Shown: in pieces, positions 40,101-50,614 of the stretch | Layout of the letters: the number at the start of each line of letters is the position of its first letter | Numbering within the stretch: the stretch's first letter is position 1 | IMG/VR virus record: IMGVR_UViG_3300046542_000291 | Coordinates: 115,641 to 179,640 of that record | Direction: 5' to 3' (one strand) | Origin: a virus | Length of the DNA stretch: 64,000 nucleotides | The notes under the pieces: model-generated | The model's input: the letters and a program-made list of their open reading frames with translations, nothing else | The model's database searches: none | What the model was told of the DNA's origin: nothing | Translations under genes and position numbers: made by a program

Positions 40101-43100
40101 AGAGCTGGCAATACGACCACCCATTTTACCGAGACGACCCATCTTACCGCCACCTCGACCCCCACGCATCTTGCCTCGCCCTTTACGGTTCTTACGCCGT
40201 TCATTGGCATCGCCCAGGGAATCACCGATATCGGCTACGTCAGCTGCATCGTCCAAACCAAAGCCATCGTCCTCTTCTTCCTCGTCTTTCTTCTTCTTAC
40301 CGAAGAGACCACCGAGGGAGCCCAACATCTTCTTGAGGAACCCACCCTCCTTAGCATCAGCTCTACCTTTCTTACCCTCACCACCTTCACCGTCTTTAGC
40401 CGCTTCAGCATCCTTAGCTGCTCGTTCCTGCCAGCTACCTTTACGGAACTTCTCAGGTTCTTGCTTCTTCAGAGTGTCGAGGATCTGGACGAGTACCTGG
40501 TCAGTGGTAGACATGTCGCGTGGATTGATACCCGTGAGGCTACCGCCCAGACGACCCAGGGTACGGCCAGCAGCATGACCTTCATGCATGATGCCTTTAC
40601 CCAGAGCTCGGTAGTACGCCTTGGTTCCTTTCCAATACATCCGGCCCATCGCTTTGAAAGGTGCCTTAATGGCGTTACCAATCTTGCGCATGATCCGTTG
40701 GTTCTTGGCGATGATGTGTGGTTTACCGTTGAGGTCTACCAGCTTCTTGAAGTTCTTCTTCTCAACGACAGGATTTCCCCGTTCATCGTAAATCGTATCT
40801 TTCACCGATTTGAAGTCTTCGATCTGCTTGCCTTTAGCGTCAATGTACATGCCCGCCTTCAGGTCCTCTACGGTCAGGACGGGTTGACCACTGTCGTCAC
40901 CTTCCATGTAAGCGTCACGGTTCCCGCCCATACGAGCGAGTGTGTTACGCCCCAGTGCCCACAATGTCTTCCCGACAACTTGCGCACCTTGGATAATGTT
41001 CGTAGTCAACGACCGGTTGTAGAGCATAGCCAGTTTGCCGTAACCCTTAACTGCCGAGATTGTCCAGCTTTGACCGTCACGGGACTTCAGACCTTTCGCC
41101 AGCTCTTCAGCGGTTACTACGATCTTACCGCCAGCATCAACGATGGTGCCTTTAATGTCAGCCATCGACTCGATCATCTTCCCAGATGCTTGGTCGAAGT
41201 ATTCACCATTAATAAGGTCATTAGCCCGGATAGCGACTTTGTCCTTACCTTCGATGAACCAGTCTTTCAGGTCAGCCATCTTGTCACCAAGCTTGGCATT
41301 GTCCAGGGCATCGCCACCCGCTTTGAGCATGCCTTGTACTTTGCTCTGGGCTTTCGCCAGGAGCTCACCTTTACGGTTGTACAGACCACGAGCAGCTTCA
41401 GAAGCAGAGATCACCATCTGACCCAGGTGGTTACGAACTTCACCTGTGATGTCATGAGCCGACTCAATGATCTTACCGGTGTTAACGTCAGTCAACTTAC
41501 CGGCCATCATATCGACAGCTTTAATGGCTACGTCTTTGGAATCACCTACACACAGGTCGACCTTACCTTTCAGATCAGACTCGTTGTATGCGGTTGCAGC
41601 TTGTTGACCGTACCCACCCAACGCAGCACCGTAACCCATGGCTTTCTGCCCGGTTTCGGTTTGCATCATCTTCTGCCCGTATTCTTTACCAGCTTCTACG
41701 GACGACATGATTTGCGCAGCCAGTTGAACACGAGCTTCCCGCATGGCAGGAGGTTCTTTATCAATGGCATTCTGCAGGATAGACTGAGCGAACTCGATCT
41801 TCTGCTGTGGGTTGAACTGACTTAGGATCGCAGGGAGGCCACCGGCTTGCATGTTACCATACTGAGCCATGACACCATTCTTCGCTTGGGTAGCGGCATT
41901 ACCGATCGACGACTTAACACCGTCGGCACTAAGGCCGTTCATCCAGTTCGCAGCTTGGCTGTACTTCCCTTGAGCAAAGGCCAACGGATCATTACCCATT
42001 GCGCCCATTGCACCTTTATAGGCCCCGGACGCGGCATTACGGGCTTTACCAATCGGATCGAACTCAGCGATCTTGTCCATAGCACGGAAAGCATGCTTGT
42101 TGACAACACCTGGGTGCATCGGACCAACGAAGTTCTTGTCGCCGTGTTCACCGGACGAATCCGCACGGTTGGAACCATCCGGCCCAGACTTGTCAAGTAC
42201 ACCCGACATTTGCATTTTGCGAATCATATCCCAGTTGATACGATCCTGACCTTCTTCGGTAATCAACAGACCCAGTTGACGCAGACCGGCAGTGTTACCC
42301 GATTCGATCAAGCGGTGGATCTCTTGCGAAGGGTCACGCGAGACGTTACGGATGTTCAGGAAGCCTTGGGAGAACTGTTGACGCTTCTCGTGGTTAGCGG
42401 TAGTGTCTTTGAACTGACCTTTATCGTCGAATTCAAATTGGTCCTTAAAGAACTTCTGCAACTCACCCAGGGTTTCTTTCGAAGTCCCTTCTTTATAGCC
42501 GTGTGCCGAACCGTACGCTTTAGGATCAAAACGTTTGTTCGAACCGGAGTCACGCAGCAGGCGTTCAGACAAAGCACGACGAGCACCCGAAGAAAGTTTC
42601 TTCTCTGGGTCGTAGTTGTCCAGTGTGTCGTTGATCTCTTGCGAAACCATACGCTGGGATTGCTTTGTGATGACACGGTCTTGCAGGGCCTTCATGGCCT
42701 CCTTGTCATCTTTGAACTTACCGGTGGTGATGTCGAAAGTTTCCAGTGCAACGTTCTCGTTACCAGTCCGGATCATACGCAATTCACGGAGGATCTTGGC
42801 TTGAAAACCAGGGATGATCTCAGTGATGGTACGTTGGGTTAACTGGTTGAACGCTGTGTGCTGGCCAATGGTTTGATAGTTACCGGCCTTGGTGCTGGTA
42901 TCCTGACCAAACTGTGGAACGAACGGACGCAACATATCCTGCAAGACACCTTTGGCGCCGTGCGAGTTGTTATAGTTGTTAACGAATTCCTGCAACATCG
43001 CAGGGGCGTTGTCCATCATGTAGCCGACTTGGTTGTGTCGACCACCGTGCTTGTTCGAGAGAGCCGTAGCCCGTGGACGCAATGCACGACCAGCCATTGG

Positions 43101-44231
43101 AGCGAGTGTGTTGCGAGCAAAGCTGTGGAGCTGATCACCGGCCATCTGACCAGCGATGTTGTATCGCTCACCCCACATGTCTTTCATCCCGGCACCGGTC
43201 TGAAGACCCTGGACAACACTGGACAGTGCGCCCGATGCTTTGCCGTTGACTTTGTTCTGGACGTTACCACCGAACGAGCCCAGGAAGGACTGCAAGGTAC
43301 GACCTGCCATCGCCATCCCGCCTTGGGCAAGACCCTGGCGAGCGTTCATCGACATCAAGTCCTTCATCGAAGACTTAAGGTGATCTGGCAGTGCAGTGTT
43401 GCGAACAATGGCTTGGAAAGCTTTGTTCTGCAAATCCATGTTGGCTTCGAGCAGTTTGGTTTGATCACGCAGTTGCATGAACGACCGGTATTGCAGCTCA
43501 AGGCCTTTACGTTGGAAGTCGTAGTTAACCTGTTCGTTGTAACTCGCCATCCGGGTCAGGCTGTCGACAGCTTGTGCCAACCCCTTTGCCATTTTGGCTT
43601 GGTGTTGATTCTGAACGCTATCACGAAGACTGCGTTCAACACGGTCTGTCTGCCAGCGTTTATCCTCGGCATGTTCACCGCGGTTAAACAACTCGCGTTG
43701 GATCATTGTGTTCTGATCCATCGCCCCACGAATTGTTTCTTCGTCCGCAGCTTCTTGTTGAAGCTTACGGATCTTGATCTGATCTCGGTTCGAATCAATC
43801 TGGTACTTGTACTGTTCGACCTTATTAGATAGTGCCCCGTTAATACGCTCGTAGTTCGACTCCGACACTTTCTCTTTAAGTGACGGCAGCATGCTTTGAG
43901 CACGCTTCGCCAGGTACATCAAGTCACCTGGGTTTGTTTTCTCGAGGTGGTCCTTAAGAGACACCGCACCTTGTTTCAAATCGTCGTACATACCAAACGA
44001 TCGAGCGAAGCCATCAGGCATTGCCGACTTGGTAAAGGACGCGATGAGAGACTTTGTTTTCTTCTTGTCTAGGACTGAGTCTTTGAATCCCGACATGAAC
44101 TGCTTGATGGGAGACTTCTTGTCGCCACCAATTGGTTTGTCGTCGAAGATATCGTCGAAGTCATTCAGGTCCAAGGCGGCCATCGAAGACTTCTTATTGC
44201 TCTGCGATAGCTTGGTCTTGTTACTGGCCAT
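37158..44231 (-). CDS. Giant tail protein with lytic transglycosylase domain
   Basis: At 2357 residues this is the largest gene here, matching phiKZ gp181 in size and domain order. Near its C-terminus (about 1960-2165) is a soluble lytic transglycosylase/lysozyme-like domain: [20 protein letters not shown] with the likely catalytic Glu near 2013, then [13 protein letters not shown] and [15 protein letters not shown]. It would cut peptidoglycan during DNA injection. Upstream are long helical, coiled-coil regions (1-500), three similar repeats at about 895-1180, a basic Gly/Arg-rich stretch before a hydrophobic segment (about 1385-1430), and two related domains flanking an Ala-rich linker. A Pro/Gly/Ser/Thr tail ends it. 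The start at 44231 has TGGAG upstream. Probably a tape-measure-like component. Confidence 0.93.
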   Translation of the reverse strand: MASNKTKLSQSNKKSSMAALDLNDFDDIFDDKPIGGDKKSPIKQFMSGFKDSVLDKKKTKSLIASFTKSAMPDGFARSFGMYDDLKQGAVSLKDHLEKTNPGDLMYLAKRAQSMLPSLKEKVSESNYERINGALSNKVEQYKYQIDSNRDQIKIRKLQQEAADEETIRGAMDQNTMIQRELFNRGEHAEDKRWQTDRVERSLRDSVQNQHQAKMAKGLAQAVDSLTRMASYNEQVNYDFQRKGLELQYRSFMQLRDQTKLLEANMDLQNKAFQAIVRNTALPDHLKSSMKDLMSMNARQGLAQGGMAMAGRTLQSFLGSFGGNVQNKVNGKASGALSSVVQGLQTGAGMKDMWGERYNIAGQMAGDQLHSFARNTLAPMAGRALRPRATALSNKHGGRHNQVGYMMDNAPAMLQEFVNNYNNSHGAKGVLQDMLRPFVPQFGQDTSTKAGNYQTIGQHTAFNQLTQRTITEIIPGFQAKILRELRMIRTGNENVALETFDITTGKFKDDKEAMKALQDRVITKQSQRMVSQEINDTLDNYDPEKKLSSGARRALSERLLRDSGSNKRFDPKAYGSAHGYKEGTSKETLGELQKFFKDQFEFDDKGQFKDTTANHEKRQQFSQGFLNIRNVSRDPSQEIHRLIESGNTAGLRQLGLLITEEGQDRINWDMIRKMQMSGVLDKSGPDGSNRADSSGEHGDKNFVGPMHPGVVNKHAFRAMDKIAEFDPIGKARNAASGAYKGAMGAMGNDPLAFAQGKYSQAANWMNGLSADGVKSSIGNAATQAKNGVMAQYGNMQAGGLPAILSQFNPQQKIEFAQSILQNAIDKEPPAMREARVQLAAQIMSSVEAGKEYGQKMMQTETGQKAMGYGAALGGYGQQAATAYNESDLKGKVDLCVGDSKDVAIKAVDMMAGKLTDVNTGKIIESAHDITGEVRNHLGQMVISASEAARGLYNRKGELLAKAQSKVQGMLKAGGDALDNAKLGDKMADLKDWFIEGKDKVAIRANDLINGEYFDQASGKMIESMADIKGTIVDAGGKIVVTAEELAKGLKSRDGQSWTISAVKGYGKLAMLYNRSLTTNIIQGAQVVGKTLWALGRNTLARMGGNRDAYMEGDDSGQPVLTVEDLKAGMYIDAKGKQIEDFKSVKDTIYDERGNPVVEKKNFKKLVDLNGKPHIIAKNQRIMRKIGNAIKAPFKAMGRMYWKGTKAYYRALGKGIMHEGHAAGRTLGRLGGSLTGINPRDMSTTDQVLVQILDTLKKQEPEKFRKGSWQERAAKDAEAAKDGEGGEGKKGRADAKEGGFLKKMLGSLGGLFGKKKKDEEEEDDGFGLDDAADVADIGDSLGDANERRKNRKGRGKMRGGRGGGKMGRLGKMGGRIASSRVGQAVGSQVGRLAATRGGMMVATTAARMLPMIASGLATLVSGPVLLGVAAVAAVGIGGYMLWKRYDVTHGDFRNLRMLQYGVTSIGDRKKVLALEELLEKSATKGPNPEISLQAAGGKAIIDAMGIDIENEAEILRMGRWIDLRFKPVMLTWLKSLDTVGKKDISINEVDDKMDDALKGAYLKEVQTVPQQCYDMLDNPFGDDDPLPDTREKIKEALAELNEKYKVKDEKAALPGEAPKPDADKAAAAAKVTAATGAAVATGLVAVKEGAEKDAHNKVEAAAAASKIGNMAKGAMVGAAVGAGAAATPGVIQRLAITGDNISGLDAIRMRAYGMETLNKSEAESLMAMETRIDLTSTKDQSGSVKYTGDLGTFATNAGALFGMNTADHGPERTMFLNWLRDRFIPVCEAFLSTARVYSQVAPAKLATALKPGEKVNTANAIMGMVSPAGGSIWSIPSIFKVVGKLDGLKEMANIDLDALKKLSDDALSSPTQSAASQAAGAAAAAAGKSFVSGAIDGIKGAFNSTMNFLSGAASTAWDGAKTVASSVGGALQAAGAGVANAASSVGGFVSGVASGVADAFTGGSAYGGAVAGNGGSWEKIPMPASNKSGKAAYPTLKAVAEMVGIPVEYLLIFASMESGFDYTVKNPLGSATGWYQFIDSTWDGMIAQHSKKYGLPPDQGRRLRLDPRINGLMGAEYMKYSMTIIQRAVGRQPNDVDLYMAHFLGPGTAVKWLRMNPNTIGIQAFPKEARYNPYIFTDKKTGKARTLAEIYKSFDDRMIPFRKTAADIIAGGGGTPSTPGASGDPDAAAQEQAEANQKAMTDDSKGGDQGKDANGLPIGVGAPGAAPSATGSTPTTSGAPASSLPVGVGAPGQPGDGSGTATGGIGNMGADAGSQTAAAMASAKDAMRGKEVEQANKSATENLSLQQQQLDTQKAMLKALDMISKAMQGGGAGNNMSSQQPSTTQTRSVSKGGMPVPLQ
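40690..41545 (-). repeat. Three coding repeats in the giant tail protein
   Basis: Three units of about 55-65 residues share the pattern strand, GxYxDxxTGKxIES, helix, G-turn, VVxSxEE, GL..Rx[39 protein letters not shown] and [18 protein letters not shown]. Spacing differs and the sequences have diverged, so this is an ancient duplication, not a recent DNA repeat. Confidence 0.75.
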
Positions 44232-44298
44232 TGTTTCCACTCCAGATATAAAACATCATATCGTTAACCTCCCCACACCCCCTTAAAAGGAAACGGAA

Positions 44299-45951
44299 AT
44301 GAAAAAGGCGTTACTTCCCTTTAACATCTCTATCCTGATTCCAGACCGAGCAATGTTGCAACGGATGGGTCAGGTGAAGTCACACGAGATTTTTGACGGC
44401 ATGAGCGGTAACTTCCATGAGGAAGGACTGTTCTCCGTTGGAATTTTCGGACGCCTTGGTAGCCATGAGCGTGAGTCCACTTTTGGTTACATCCGTTTGG
44501 GTTTGCCTGTCATTCACCCACTCGTCTATCGGAACCTACTCAAGCTGAAAGGGTTCTACCAGGACATCATCATGGGTCGCCAATATGCGATCTTCGATGA
44601 GACACTCATGGACTTCGTGAAAACGAGCGAGCTGGATGGTAAGACAGGTTACACGTTCTTCTTTGACAACTGGCGAAAGGTGATCTTCCAACAAACTGAA
44701 TCTGACATTCGTCGGGTTCGTTTGAAGCTGGTTGAAGAGAACAAGGACAATAGCATCCTTAGCCACATGTTGGTTGTACCGGCTGCTTACCGTGAAGCGG
44801 AACTGAATGCCGATGGTCGTGTGGAGTACGATGAGGTCAACGACCACTACCGCGTTCTCCTGCAACAAACGATCGGCTTGCCAGAACACTTCGGTCGTAA
44901 CGATGACTTGTCGATGTATGACCGTCGTCGGGTAGCGCTGCAATTGAAAGTGCAGGCTATCTACGACCACTACGAGAAACTCATCTCGGGTAAGACAGGT
45001 TACGTTCAAGGCAAGTGGGCTTCCCGCCGTGTGTTCAACGGTACCCGTAACGTGATCTCTTCGTTGGACACCAACGCAGCTGACTTGGAAGCACCGAACC
45101 GTCCGAAGTTTAAGGACTGTGTGATCGGATTGCACCAGGCTAGCCGTGGCGCTGCCCCTAAAACGATCTATGGGCTCCGTACAAGCGTTGTAGGTCAGAT
45201 CTTTGACTCGCACACCAACAAGGTTGAGTTGGTCAACAAGAAGACCCTCAAGCGCGAATGGGTACAGATCTCGAATGAAGACATGGACCTGTGGGGAACA
45301 CCTCAAGGCTTGGAACGGATCATGAACGAACTCGAGGTTATCGAGAAGCGTTCCCGTCCTATTGAAGTGCAGGATCATTACCTGGCTTTGGTCTATCTGG
45401 ATGACAAACAAAACTTCCGGATTCTCCGTGACATTACCGAACTCCCTCAAGGGTTCAACGAAGACTTCTGTCGTCCGATCACATACGCCGAGTTGATTTA
45501 CCTCAGCGGATTAAGTATGTGGTATACGCTGGCTGGCTTCGTAACTCGTTATCCAGTAGAGAACTACAACAGTTCGATTCCGGTATCGATCTACGTCAAG
45601 ACCACCGTAACCGGTGAGCTGCGCTATCCGCTTGATGCAAACTTCAATCGTGATCCTCATGGTCACGTGGCAATCGAGTATCCACTGCTGGAACCTGGAA
45701 AGGTAGCCCAGTGGCACGACTCGACGTCTGTCTCTCCTTCTATCCTGTCGCCGCTTGGCGCAGACTTTGACGGTGACACCGTATCGGTAAACATTGTCTA
45801 CTCGAAGGAAGCCATTGACGAAGCACGTAAGTTCTTCAAGTCTCGCTTGGCTTACATCAAAGCTGGTGGTGGTCTTGCATTCAGTACCCGTATCCACACT
45901 GTGAACCTCACCCTGCGCTACATGACGGGTGAACCCAAAGAAAGGGAATAA
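44299..45951 (+). CDS. Virion RNA polymerase beta' subunit, N-terminal part
   Basis: A 550-residue homologue of the first part of bacterial beta' as split in phiKZ-like phages (phiKZ gp180 type). The decisive motif is SPLGADFDGDTVSVNIVYSK near residues 483-502, matching the catalytic NADFDGD that holds the Mg2+ in RNA polymerases. The start is preceded by AAAAGGAAACGG. Downstream, the beta-type gene follows after two bases. The C-terminal part of beta' is not in this window and is probably encoded elsewhere. The enzyme should be carried in the capsid and transcribe early genes right after infection. Confidence 0.93.
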   Translation: MKKALLPFNISILIPDRAMLQRMGQVKSHEIFDGMSGNFHEEGLFSVGIFGRLGSHERESTFGYIRLGLPVIHPLVYRNLLKLKGFYQDIIMGRQYAIFDETLMDFVKTSELDGKTGYTFFFDNWRKVIFQQTESDIRRVRLKLVEENKDNSILSHMLVVPAAYREAELNADGRVEYDEVNDHYRVLLQQTIGLPEHFGRNDDLSMYDRRRVALQLKVQAIYDHYEKLISGKTGYVQGKWASRRVFNGTRNVISSLDTNAADLEAPNRPKFKDCVIGLHQASRGAAPKTIYGLRTSVVGQIFDSHTNKVELVNKKTLKREWVQISNEDMDLWGTPQGLERIMNELEVIEKRSRPIEVQDHYLALVYLDDKQNFRILRDITELPQGFNEDFCRPITYAELIYLSGLSMWYTLAGFVTRYPVENYNSSIPVSIYVKTTVTGELRYPLDANFNRDPHGHVAIEYPLLEPGKVAQWHDSTSVSPSILSPLGADFDGDTVSVNIVYSKEAIDEARKFFKSRLAYIKAGGGLAFSTRIHTVNLTLRYMTGEPKERE

Positions 45952-45953
45952 CA

Positions 45954-48900
45954 ATGCGCTTAAAAATCCATCAGTTCCTGAAGCAATACTCGATTTTCGA
46001 ATCGGGTAAGCTCCAGCATCCCAAGCTTAATCTCTTGGCAAAGTTGGAGCTGCCTCAGGAATCCATCGTTCACTTCTTCGATCCGAACCAGGCTGTTCAT
46101 GGTCCGGCTCGCAGTGACCCGTTGTTCGTTAAGAACACGGCGAAGACGTACATTGAACACGTGACCGATCTGATGTCCCTTGAAGGGAACCCACGTCGGT
46201 CTTCAATGACAGCTAACAAGCTGCTGTCCGACTACAAACGTCAGAACGTGTTCTTCAAGCCGCTTACAAAAGACCAAGCAGTAACCATCAACCCACTCAG
46301 TGTGCTGGTGGTCAACTACAACATGCTCGATCCTCAATGGATCTATCCGCCGAACTTCAAGTCGACGTGGTACCGTTGGAGCAACAACCAGAAGACTTTC
46401 TGGGAGCGTGTTGTTCAAGTACATCGCCGGTTCGGGTGGAACCAGTTCATCGAAGTACACCTGCCGGAACAAATGCCTACGCTGCAGATGTTCAACAAAC
46501 TGCGCAATGGCCAAACCACACAAACGCTGGAAACCTTCTCCCAGACACCTACACTGAACCTCTTCGATATCTATCGTTGGTTAGGTCCAGAACGCCAGAC
46601 TTCCCATCTGGCTGTCTTGGAAGATGAGATGCTGGATAAGATTAACTTGCTGGTCCGCATGCGTGATCGGTTTGTTGTTCTGAACCTGGGTCTGTTGAAC
46701 AGCTGGCGTGATGACACCAAAGATGAGGAGGCTGCTCTTGAGCGGTTCATCGAAGCCTGCGGTAACCAAGCTGTCACACCGTCTCTGGAAAGCGTGGACG
46801 ACGAACACGTACTTGCACGTCGTTCTATTAGTAATAGTCTTTTCGATCTAGGTCTGACTGACCAGGCATCGATTGAGGAGTTCATCGAAACTTTCGGTAT
46901 GGAAGCTTTCTTCCCACCGATGGTAATGCAACGTCGTGTGATCTCCCTCTTCGGTGCGTTGACCGAGTACAACCAACAAGCTGAAGCCATGCCTACGGAT
47001 AGTGCCGGGGTATTGGATGATTTGGTGGATGTGGTTGACGAAGCTGGGATGGGTGAGCAGGATGCTGATAACCCAGATGAGATCCCGCCAGACAAGATGG
47101 ATGAACCGGACAGTGCTGAAGCCGACGAGGTGCCCGTTGTAGAAGTGGTTGCCCCTACGTTGGACTTTGGTGGGTTGGACATTACGTACACTCCGCCAGA
47201 AGCTGATCTGTTCACAACCAAGCTGGAACTCGAGCAAGACGCTGAAGTAGAGATCGATCGAAGCAAAGAGATCAAGGTAGTTGCCACCAAGGCCAAGCCT
47301 CTCCCGGAATCGATTGCCAATGCTGAAGACGTTATCTCCGGTGTGACCAAGCCAGCGTTTGATCTGGTAGAAGTCGGTCTGATCTCCCCTCGTGCTTTCG
47401 AGCAAGCGGAACAACAGGCCAATACCTTCAAGACGATGAAGAACCCCTTCGGTGGGGACGAAACGTTTGAAGAGGCTATGACCTACAAACCTGAAGACTT
47501 CACCATTCCTGTGGATACCAATCTGCCGGATTCCAACACCATCCTCGATAAGTCGATGCTGGGGTCGAAGCTGAAGGCGATGAACCGCAAGTACAACCAA
47601 TCGCTGCGTAAGAAGGATATCCTCCAGGCTGTTCTCTCCGTGCAGAAAGCTGGTGTTGCGGTCGTAGGGCACAACGTTGAAGTGGTTCGTGACTCCATGA
47701 ACCATTACGAGATCCACACGGTGAGCGTTAAGCCTATCCGTGGTAAAGTCTCTCCTCTGCGGTTCCGTGTTCCTGTGGTTGACCGTGACGGTCGATTCAT
47801 GTCTAACGGTGTTACTTACCGGATGCGCATGCAACGTGCGGATATCCCAATCCGTAAGGTAGATGCTGCGAAGGTTGCTCTGACCTCGTACTTCAACAAA
47901 ACGTTTGTGACTCGTTCCGATCGTGCGGTTCACAACTACGACGCATGGATTCTGCGTCAACTGCGTAGTCGTGCGTTGGACTTGTCGGACGCTTCGGTTG
48001 AACACGTCATGTATGCTGACCTCGATCAGCGTAAGTTTGCTCTGCCTCGTGTGTACTCGCAGTTGGGTAAAGCCTTCCGTGGTTTCACTACCGGTCCTGT
48101 GGCTCTGTACTTCAAGTTCGAAGACCATGCTGAATACCTCCTCAAGAAGTATTCGCTTGACGTAATGGATTACGAAAAGAACGGCATGATTCTGGTGGGT
48201 GCATATAAAGGAAAGCAAGCGGTTGTCCTGGACAAGCGTGGGATCTTCTACGTGCAGACTGGCGAGAACCTGGAACCTCTGGGTACCATCATCGACATCG
48301 TTGGCATTGACGTCTCTACGGCGCCTCTGGAAGCGACTGACCTGACAGTGGGGGCTAAGGCTCTGCCATTGGGCTTCGTGCTTTGCTACCAGTACGGCTT
48401 GCAGGCTACATTGCAACGTCTGGGTGCCAAGGTTGAACGGCATAATCGCGGTGAGCGTTTCGAGCTCTCCGCTAATAGTTACGCTGTAGTGTTCCAAGAT
48501 CAAGTACTGGTGTTCGATCGTTCTGATTACCGCACCATGTTGATCATGGGTGGCTTCCGGCGTTACGCGAAGTTGATGAAGAACTATCCGATCCAGACAT
48601 TCGAGTCGAAGGACGTTTACCACCGTCTGTTGATTGACAGTGGCATGACTTCCCGCTTCACGAAAGAGATCGACGCACTCTTCACCCAGTGGGTCGACCC
48701 GATCACCGAAGGGCTGCTCAAACAGATGAATGAGCCGACTACCTTTGATGGTCTGTTGTATCGTTCGCTGGACATGCTGTTGATTGACTGGTCTCCACCA
48801 GAAGTCGATGGCGCGTACATGCGCTACCGTGGTTACGAACGTATGGCTGGTACGATCTTCAACGAGGTCAACAAAGCTGTTAAGCAGTTCAACAACCAAT

Positions 48901-50423
48901 CCGGTACGTCGCAAGTTCAGGTTCTCATGGACCCGAGCGCTGTATGGAAGAAGATCACCCAAGACCCAACTGTCATGGTGGTAGAAGATTCGAACCCTCT
49001 TGCAAACATCCGTGAGCAGGAATCCATGACCTATCGTGGTGATGGTGGTCGATCGACTCAATCCATGGTTGCACGTACGCGTGTTTACGGTGAGGCTGAT
49101 GTGGGTGTTGTGTCTGAGTCTACGGTTGACTCCGGTGACGTAGGTGTTATTGCTTACCTGACTCCAGATGCCAACTTTGATTCCATGCGTGGTACAACCC
49201 GTCCGTTCGATCCAACTACCGATGGTCCTGCTCGTCAGCTTTCGACGTGTGCACTGTTGGGCGTGGCTACAACGAACGATGACCCGAAACGTATCAACTT
49301 CGTTTCGATTCAACAACAGCAAGGGATCTACGCCGATGGATATGAACCGACTCCTCTTCGCACAGGCTATGAGCAAATTGTTGCACAGCGTACTAGCTCA
49401 ATCTTCGCGTCCGCTGCGGAACAAGATGGCAAAGTAACTGCAGTCGACGAACACGGTATTACTGTGCTCTACGCTGACGGTGAAATCATCAGCTACCAAA
49501 TGGGTAACATCCATGGTAGTGCTGCAGGTGTTCATTACCCACATGCGATCAAGTCTGATCTCAAGGTTGGTGATGCGTTCAAACGTGGGGACACGTTGGC
49601 TTACAACGAGAAGTATTTCCAACCGGATCGGATGTCTCCTGGCCAGGTAATCTGGAAAGCGGGCGTTAACACTATCGTGGCTTTCTGCGATAACTTGGAT
49701 ACCCTGGAAGACGGCTCGGTCATCTCGGAAGACTTGGCTCGTAAGCTGAACACCCAGACCACTGAGGTGAAAAACATCTCTGCTCGGTTTGATCAGACCG
49801 TTGCCGAAATGGTGAAGGTTGGTGATCACGTGGACTTGGAAACAATTCTATGTATGATCAAAGACCCGGAAACTGCCGGAGGTAGTGTCTTTGACGAAGT
49901 GTCGCGTGAAACTCTGCGCAAACTGTCTGCTTACTCGCCTCGTGCCAAGGTTGTCGGTCGTGTTTCAAAGATCGAAGTTTTCTACCATGGTGACTTGGAA
50001 GACATGACTCCTGAGCTGCGTAAAGTCGCTCAAGAATCTGACGCTCTCCGTCAAGCACAATCGAAGTCTCGGAATGAACCCTACTTCTCTGGTCAAGTTG
50101 ACCACGAGTATCGCACGAAAGGGCGTGGGTTGGAACCGGACAGTTTGGTAATCAACGTTTACATCGACCACGACATCCCGTGTGGTGTAGGTGACAAAGG
50201 TGTAGTTGCTAACCAAATGAAAACTGTTTTCTCCCGTGTAATGCGTGGTGAGAACCGCACCAAGTCTGGCCTGCCTATTGGGCTTCTCTTCGGGAACACC
50301 TCTGTTGAAGAACGGATGGTCTTGTCTCCTAAACTTATCGCCACTACGACGATCCTGTTGGCTCACCTGTCTAAGCACGTAGCCGCCGTATATCGAGGAA
50401 CAGCAAATGCAAGAGCAAAGTAA
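45954..50423 (+). CDS. Virion RNA polymerase beta subunit-like protein
   Basis: A 1489-residue homologue of the phiKZ gp178-type beta chain. Near the end it has DHDIPCGVGDKGVVANQMKT, matching the beta motif around GDKxxxRHGNKGV, followed by GLPIGLLFGNTSVEERM and a helical C-terminus, as in beta. An acidic linker (residues about 350-400, DEAGMGEQDADNPDEIPPDK) interrupts it. The gene starts two bases after the beta' part with AAAGGGAATAAC, so the chains are made in fixed ratio. The order beta' then beta fits the phiKZ block, beside the giant tail gene on the opposite strand. Confidence 0.9.
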   Translation: MRLKIHQFLKQYSIFESGKLQHPKLNLLAKLELPQESIVHFFDPNQAVHGPARSDPLFVKNTAKTYIEHVTDLMSLEGNPRRSSMTANKLLSDYKRQNVFFKPLTKDQAVTINPLSVLVVNYNMLDPQWIYPPNFKSTWYRWSNNQKTFWERVVQVHRRFGWNQFIEVHLPEQMPTLQMFNKLRNGQTTQTLETFSQTPTLNLFDIYRWLGPERQTSHLAVLEDEMLDKINLLVRMRDRFVVLNLGLLNSWRDDTKDEEAALERFIEACGNQAVTPSLESVDDEHVLARRSISNSLFDLGLTDQASIEEFIETFGMEAFFPPMVMQRRVISLFGALTEYNQQAEAMPTDSAGVLDDLVDVVDEAGMGEQDADNPDEIPPDKMDEPDSAEADEVPVVEVVAPTLDFGGLDITYTPPEADLFTTKLELEQDAEVEIDRSKEIKVVATKAKPLPESIANAEDVISGVTKPAFDLVEVGLISPRAFEQAEQQANTFKTMKNPFGGDETFEEAMTYKPEDFTIPVDTNLPDSNTILDKSMLGSKLKAMNRKYNQSLRKKDILQAVLSVQKAGVAVVGHNVEVVRDSMNHYEIHTVSVKPIRGKVSPLRFRVPVVDRDGRFMSNGVTYRMRMQRADIPIRKVDAAKVALTSYFNKTFVTRSDRAVHNYDAWILRQLRSRALDLSDASVEHVMYADLDQRKFALPRVYSQLGKAFRGFTTGPVALYFKFEDHAEYLLKKYSLDVMDYEKNGMILVGAYKGKQAVVLDKRGIFYVQTGENLEPLGTIIDIVGIDVSTAPLEATDLTVGAKALPLGFVLCYQYGLQATLQRLGAKVERHNRGERFELSANSYAVVFQDQVLVFDRSDYRTMLIMGGFRRYAKLMKNYPIQTFESKDVYHRLLIDSGMTSRFTKEIDALFTQWVDPITEGLLKQMNEPTTFDGLLYRSLDMLLIDWSPPEVDGAYMRYRGYERMAGTIFNEVNKAVKQFNNQSGTSQVQVLMDPSAVWKKITQDPTVMVVEDSNPLANIREQESMTYRGDGGRSTQSMVARTRVYGEADVGVVSESTVDSGDVGVIAYLTPDANFDSMRGTTRPFDPTTDGPARQLSTCALLGVATTNDDPKRINFVSIQQQQGIYADGYEPTPLRTGYEQIVAQRTSSIFASAAEQDGKVTAVDEHGITVLYADGEIISYQMGNIHGSAAGVHYPHAIKSDLKVGDAFKRGDTLAYNEKYFQPDRMSPGQVIWKAGVNTIVAFCDNLDTLEDGSVISEDLARKLNTQTTEVKNISARFDQTVAEMVKVGDHVDLETILCMIKDPETAGGSVFDEVSRETLRKLSAYSPRAKVVGRVSKIEVFYHGDLEDMTPELRKVAQESDALRQAQSKSRNEPYFSGQVDHEYRTKGRGLEPDSLVINVYIDHDIPCGVGDKGVVANQMKTVFSRVMRGENRTKSGLPIGLLFGNTSVEERMVLSPKLIATTTILLAHLSKHVAAVYRGTANARAK

Positions 50424-50604
50424 CAACGTAGCCCACGGTCAGAATCTCGCGATTCTGTCCGCCGCGGTTCAACTGGGTGCGGAAGCTTTGGTCCGCTCTT
50501 TGGGTGGGGACGATTCGTCCGCCACCCTCAACGGTGAATTCCTTACTCCACAAGATCTCCAGGAAGCCTTGGCTGCCCGGATCGCAAAACAGCTCGCTAT
50601 CTAA
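50407..50604 (+). CDS. Small 65-residue protein overlapping the beta gene
   Basis: MQEQSNNVAHGQNLAILSAA; starts 17 bases inside the end of the beta gene with GAGGAACAGC upstream. The helical start and acidic middle (LGGDDSSATLNGEFLTPQDL) suggest a compact helical protein. Its position between the RNA polymerase and virion genes suggests a small virion or polymerase-associated factor, but there is no evidence beyond context. Confidence 0.7.
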   Translation: MQEQSNNVAHGQNLAILSAAVQLGAEALVRSLGGDDSSATLNGEFLTPQDLQEALAARIAKQLAI

Positions 50605-50614
50605 GGGTGAACCC

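Noticed and set aside
37869-41825. Long open frames (510 and 765 codons) on the plus strand opposite the giant tail gene
   Set aside because: They lie antisense to a well-supported gene, have no ribosome binding sites, and their products are repetitive in His, Thr and Arg, as expected from the reverse strand of a GC-skewed coding sequence.
46848-49376. 842-codon open frame on the minus strand opposite the RNA polymerase beta gene
   Set aside because: Antisense to the beta gene; composition (many Arg, His, Cys, Thr) and lack of a binding site indicate a shadow.
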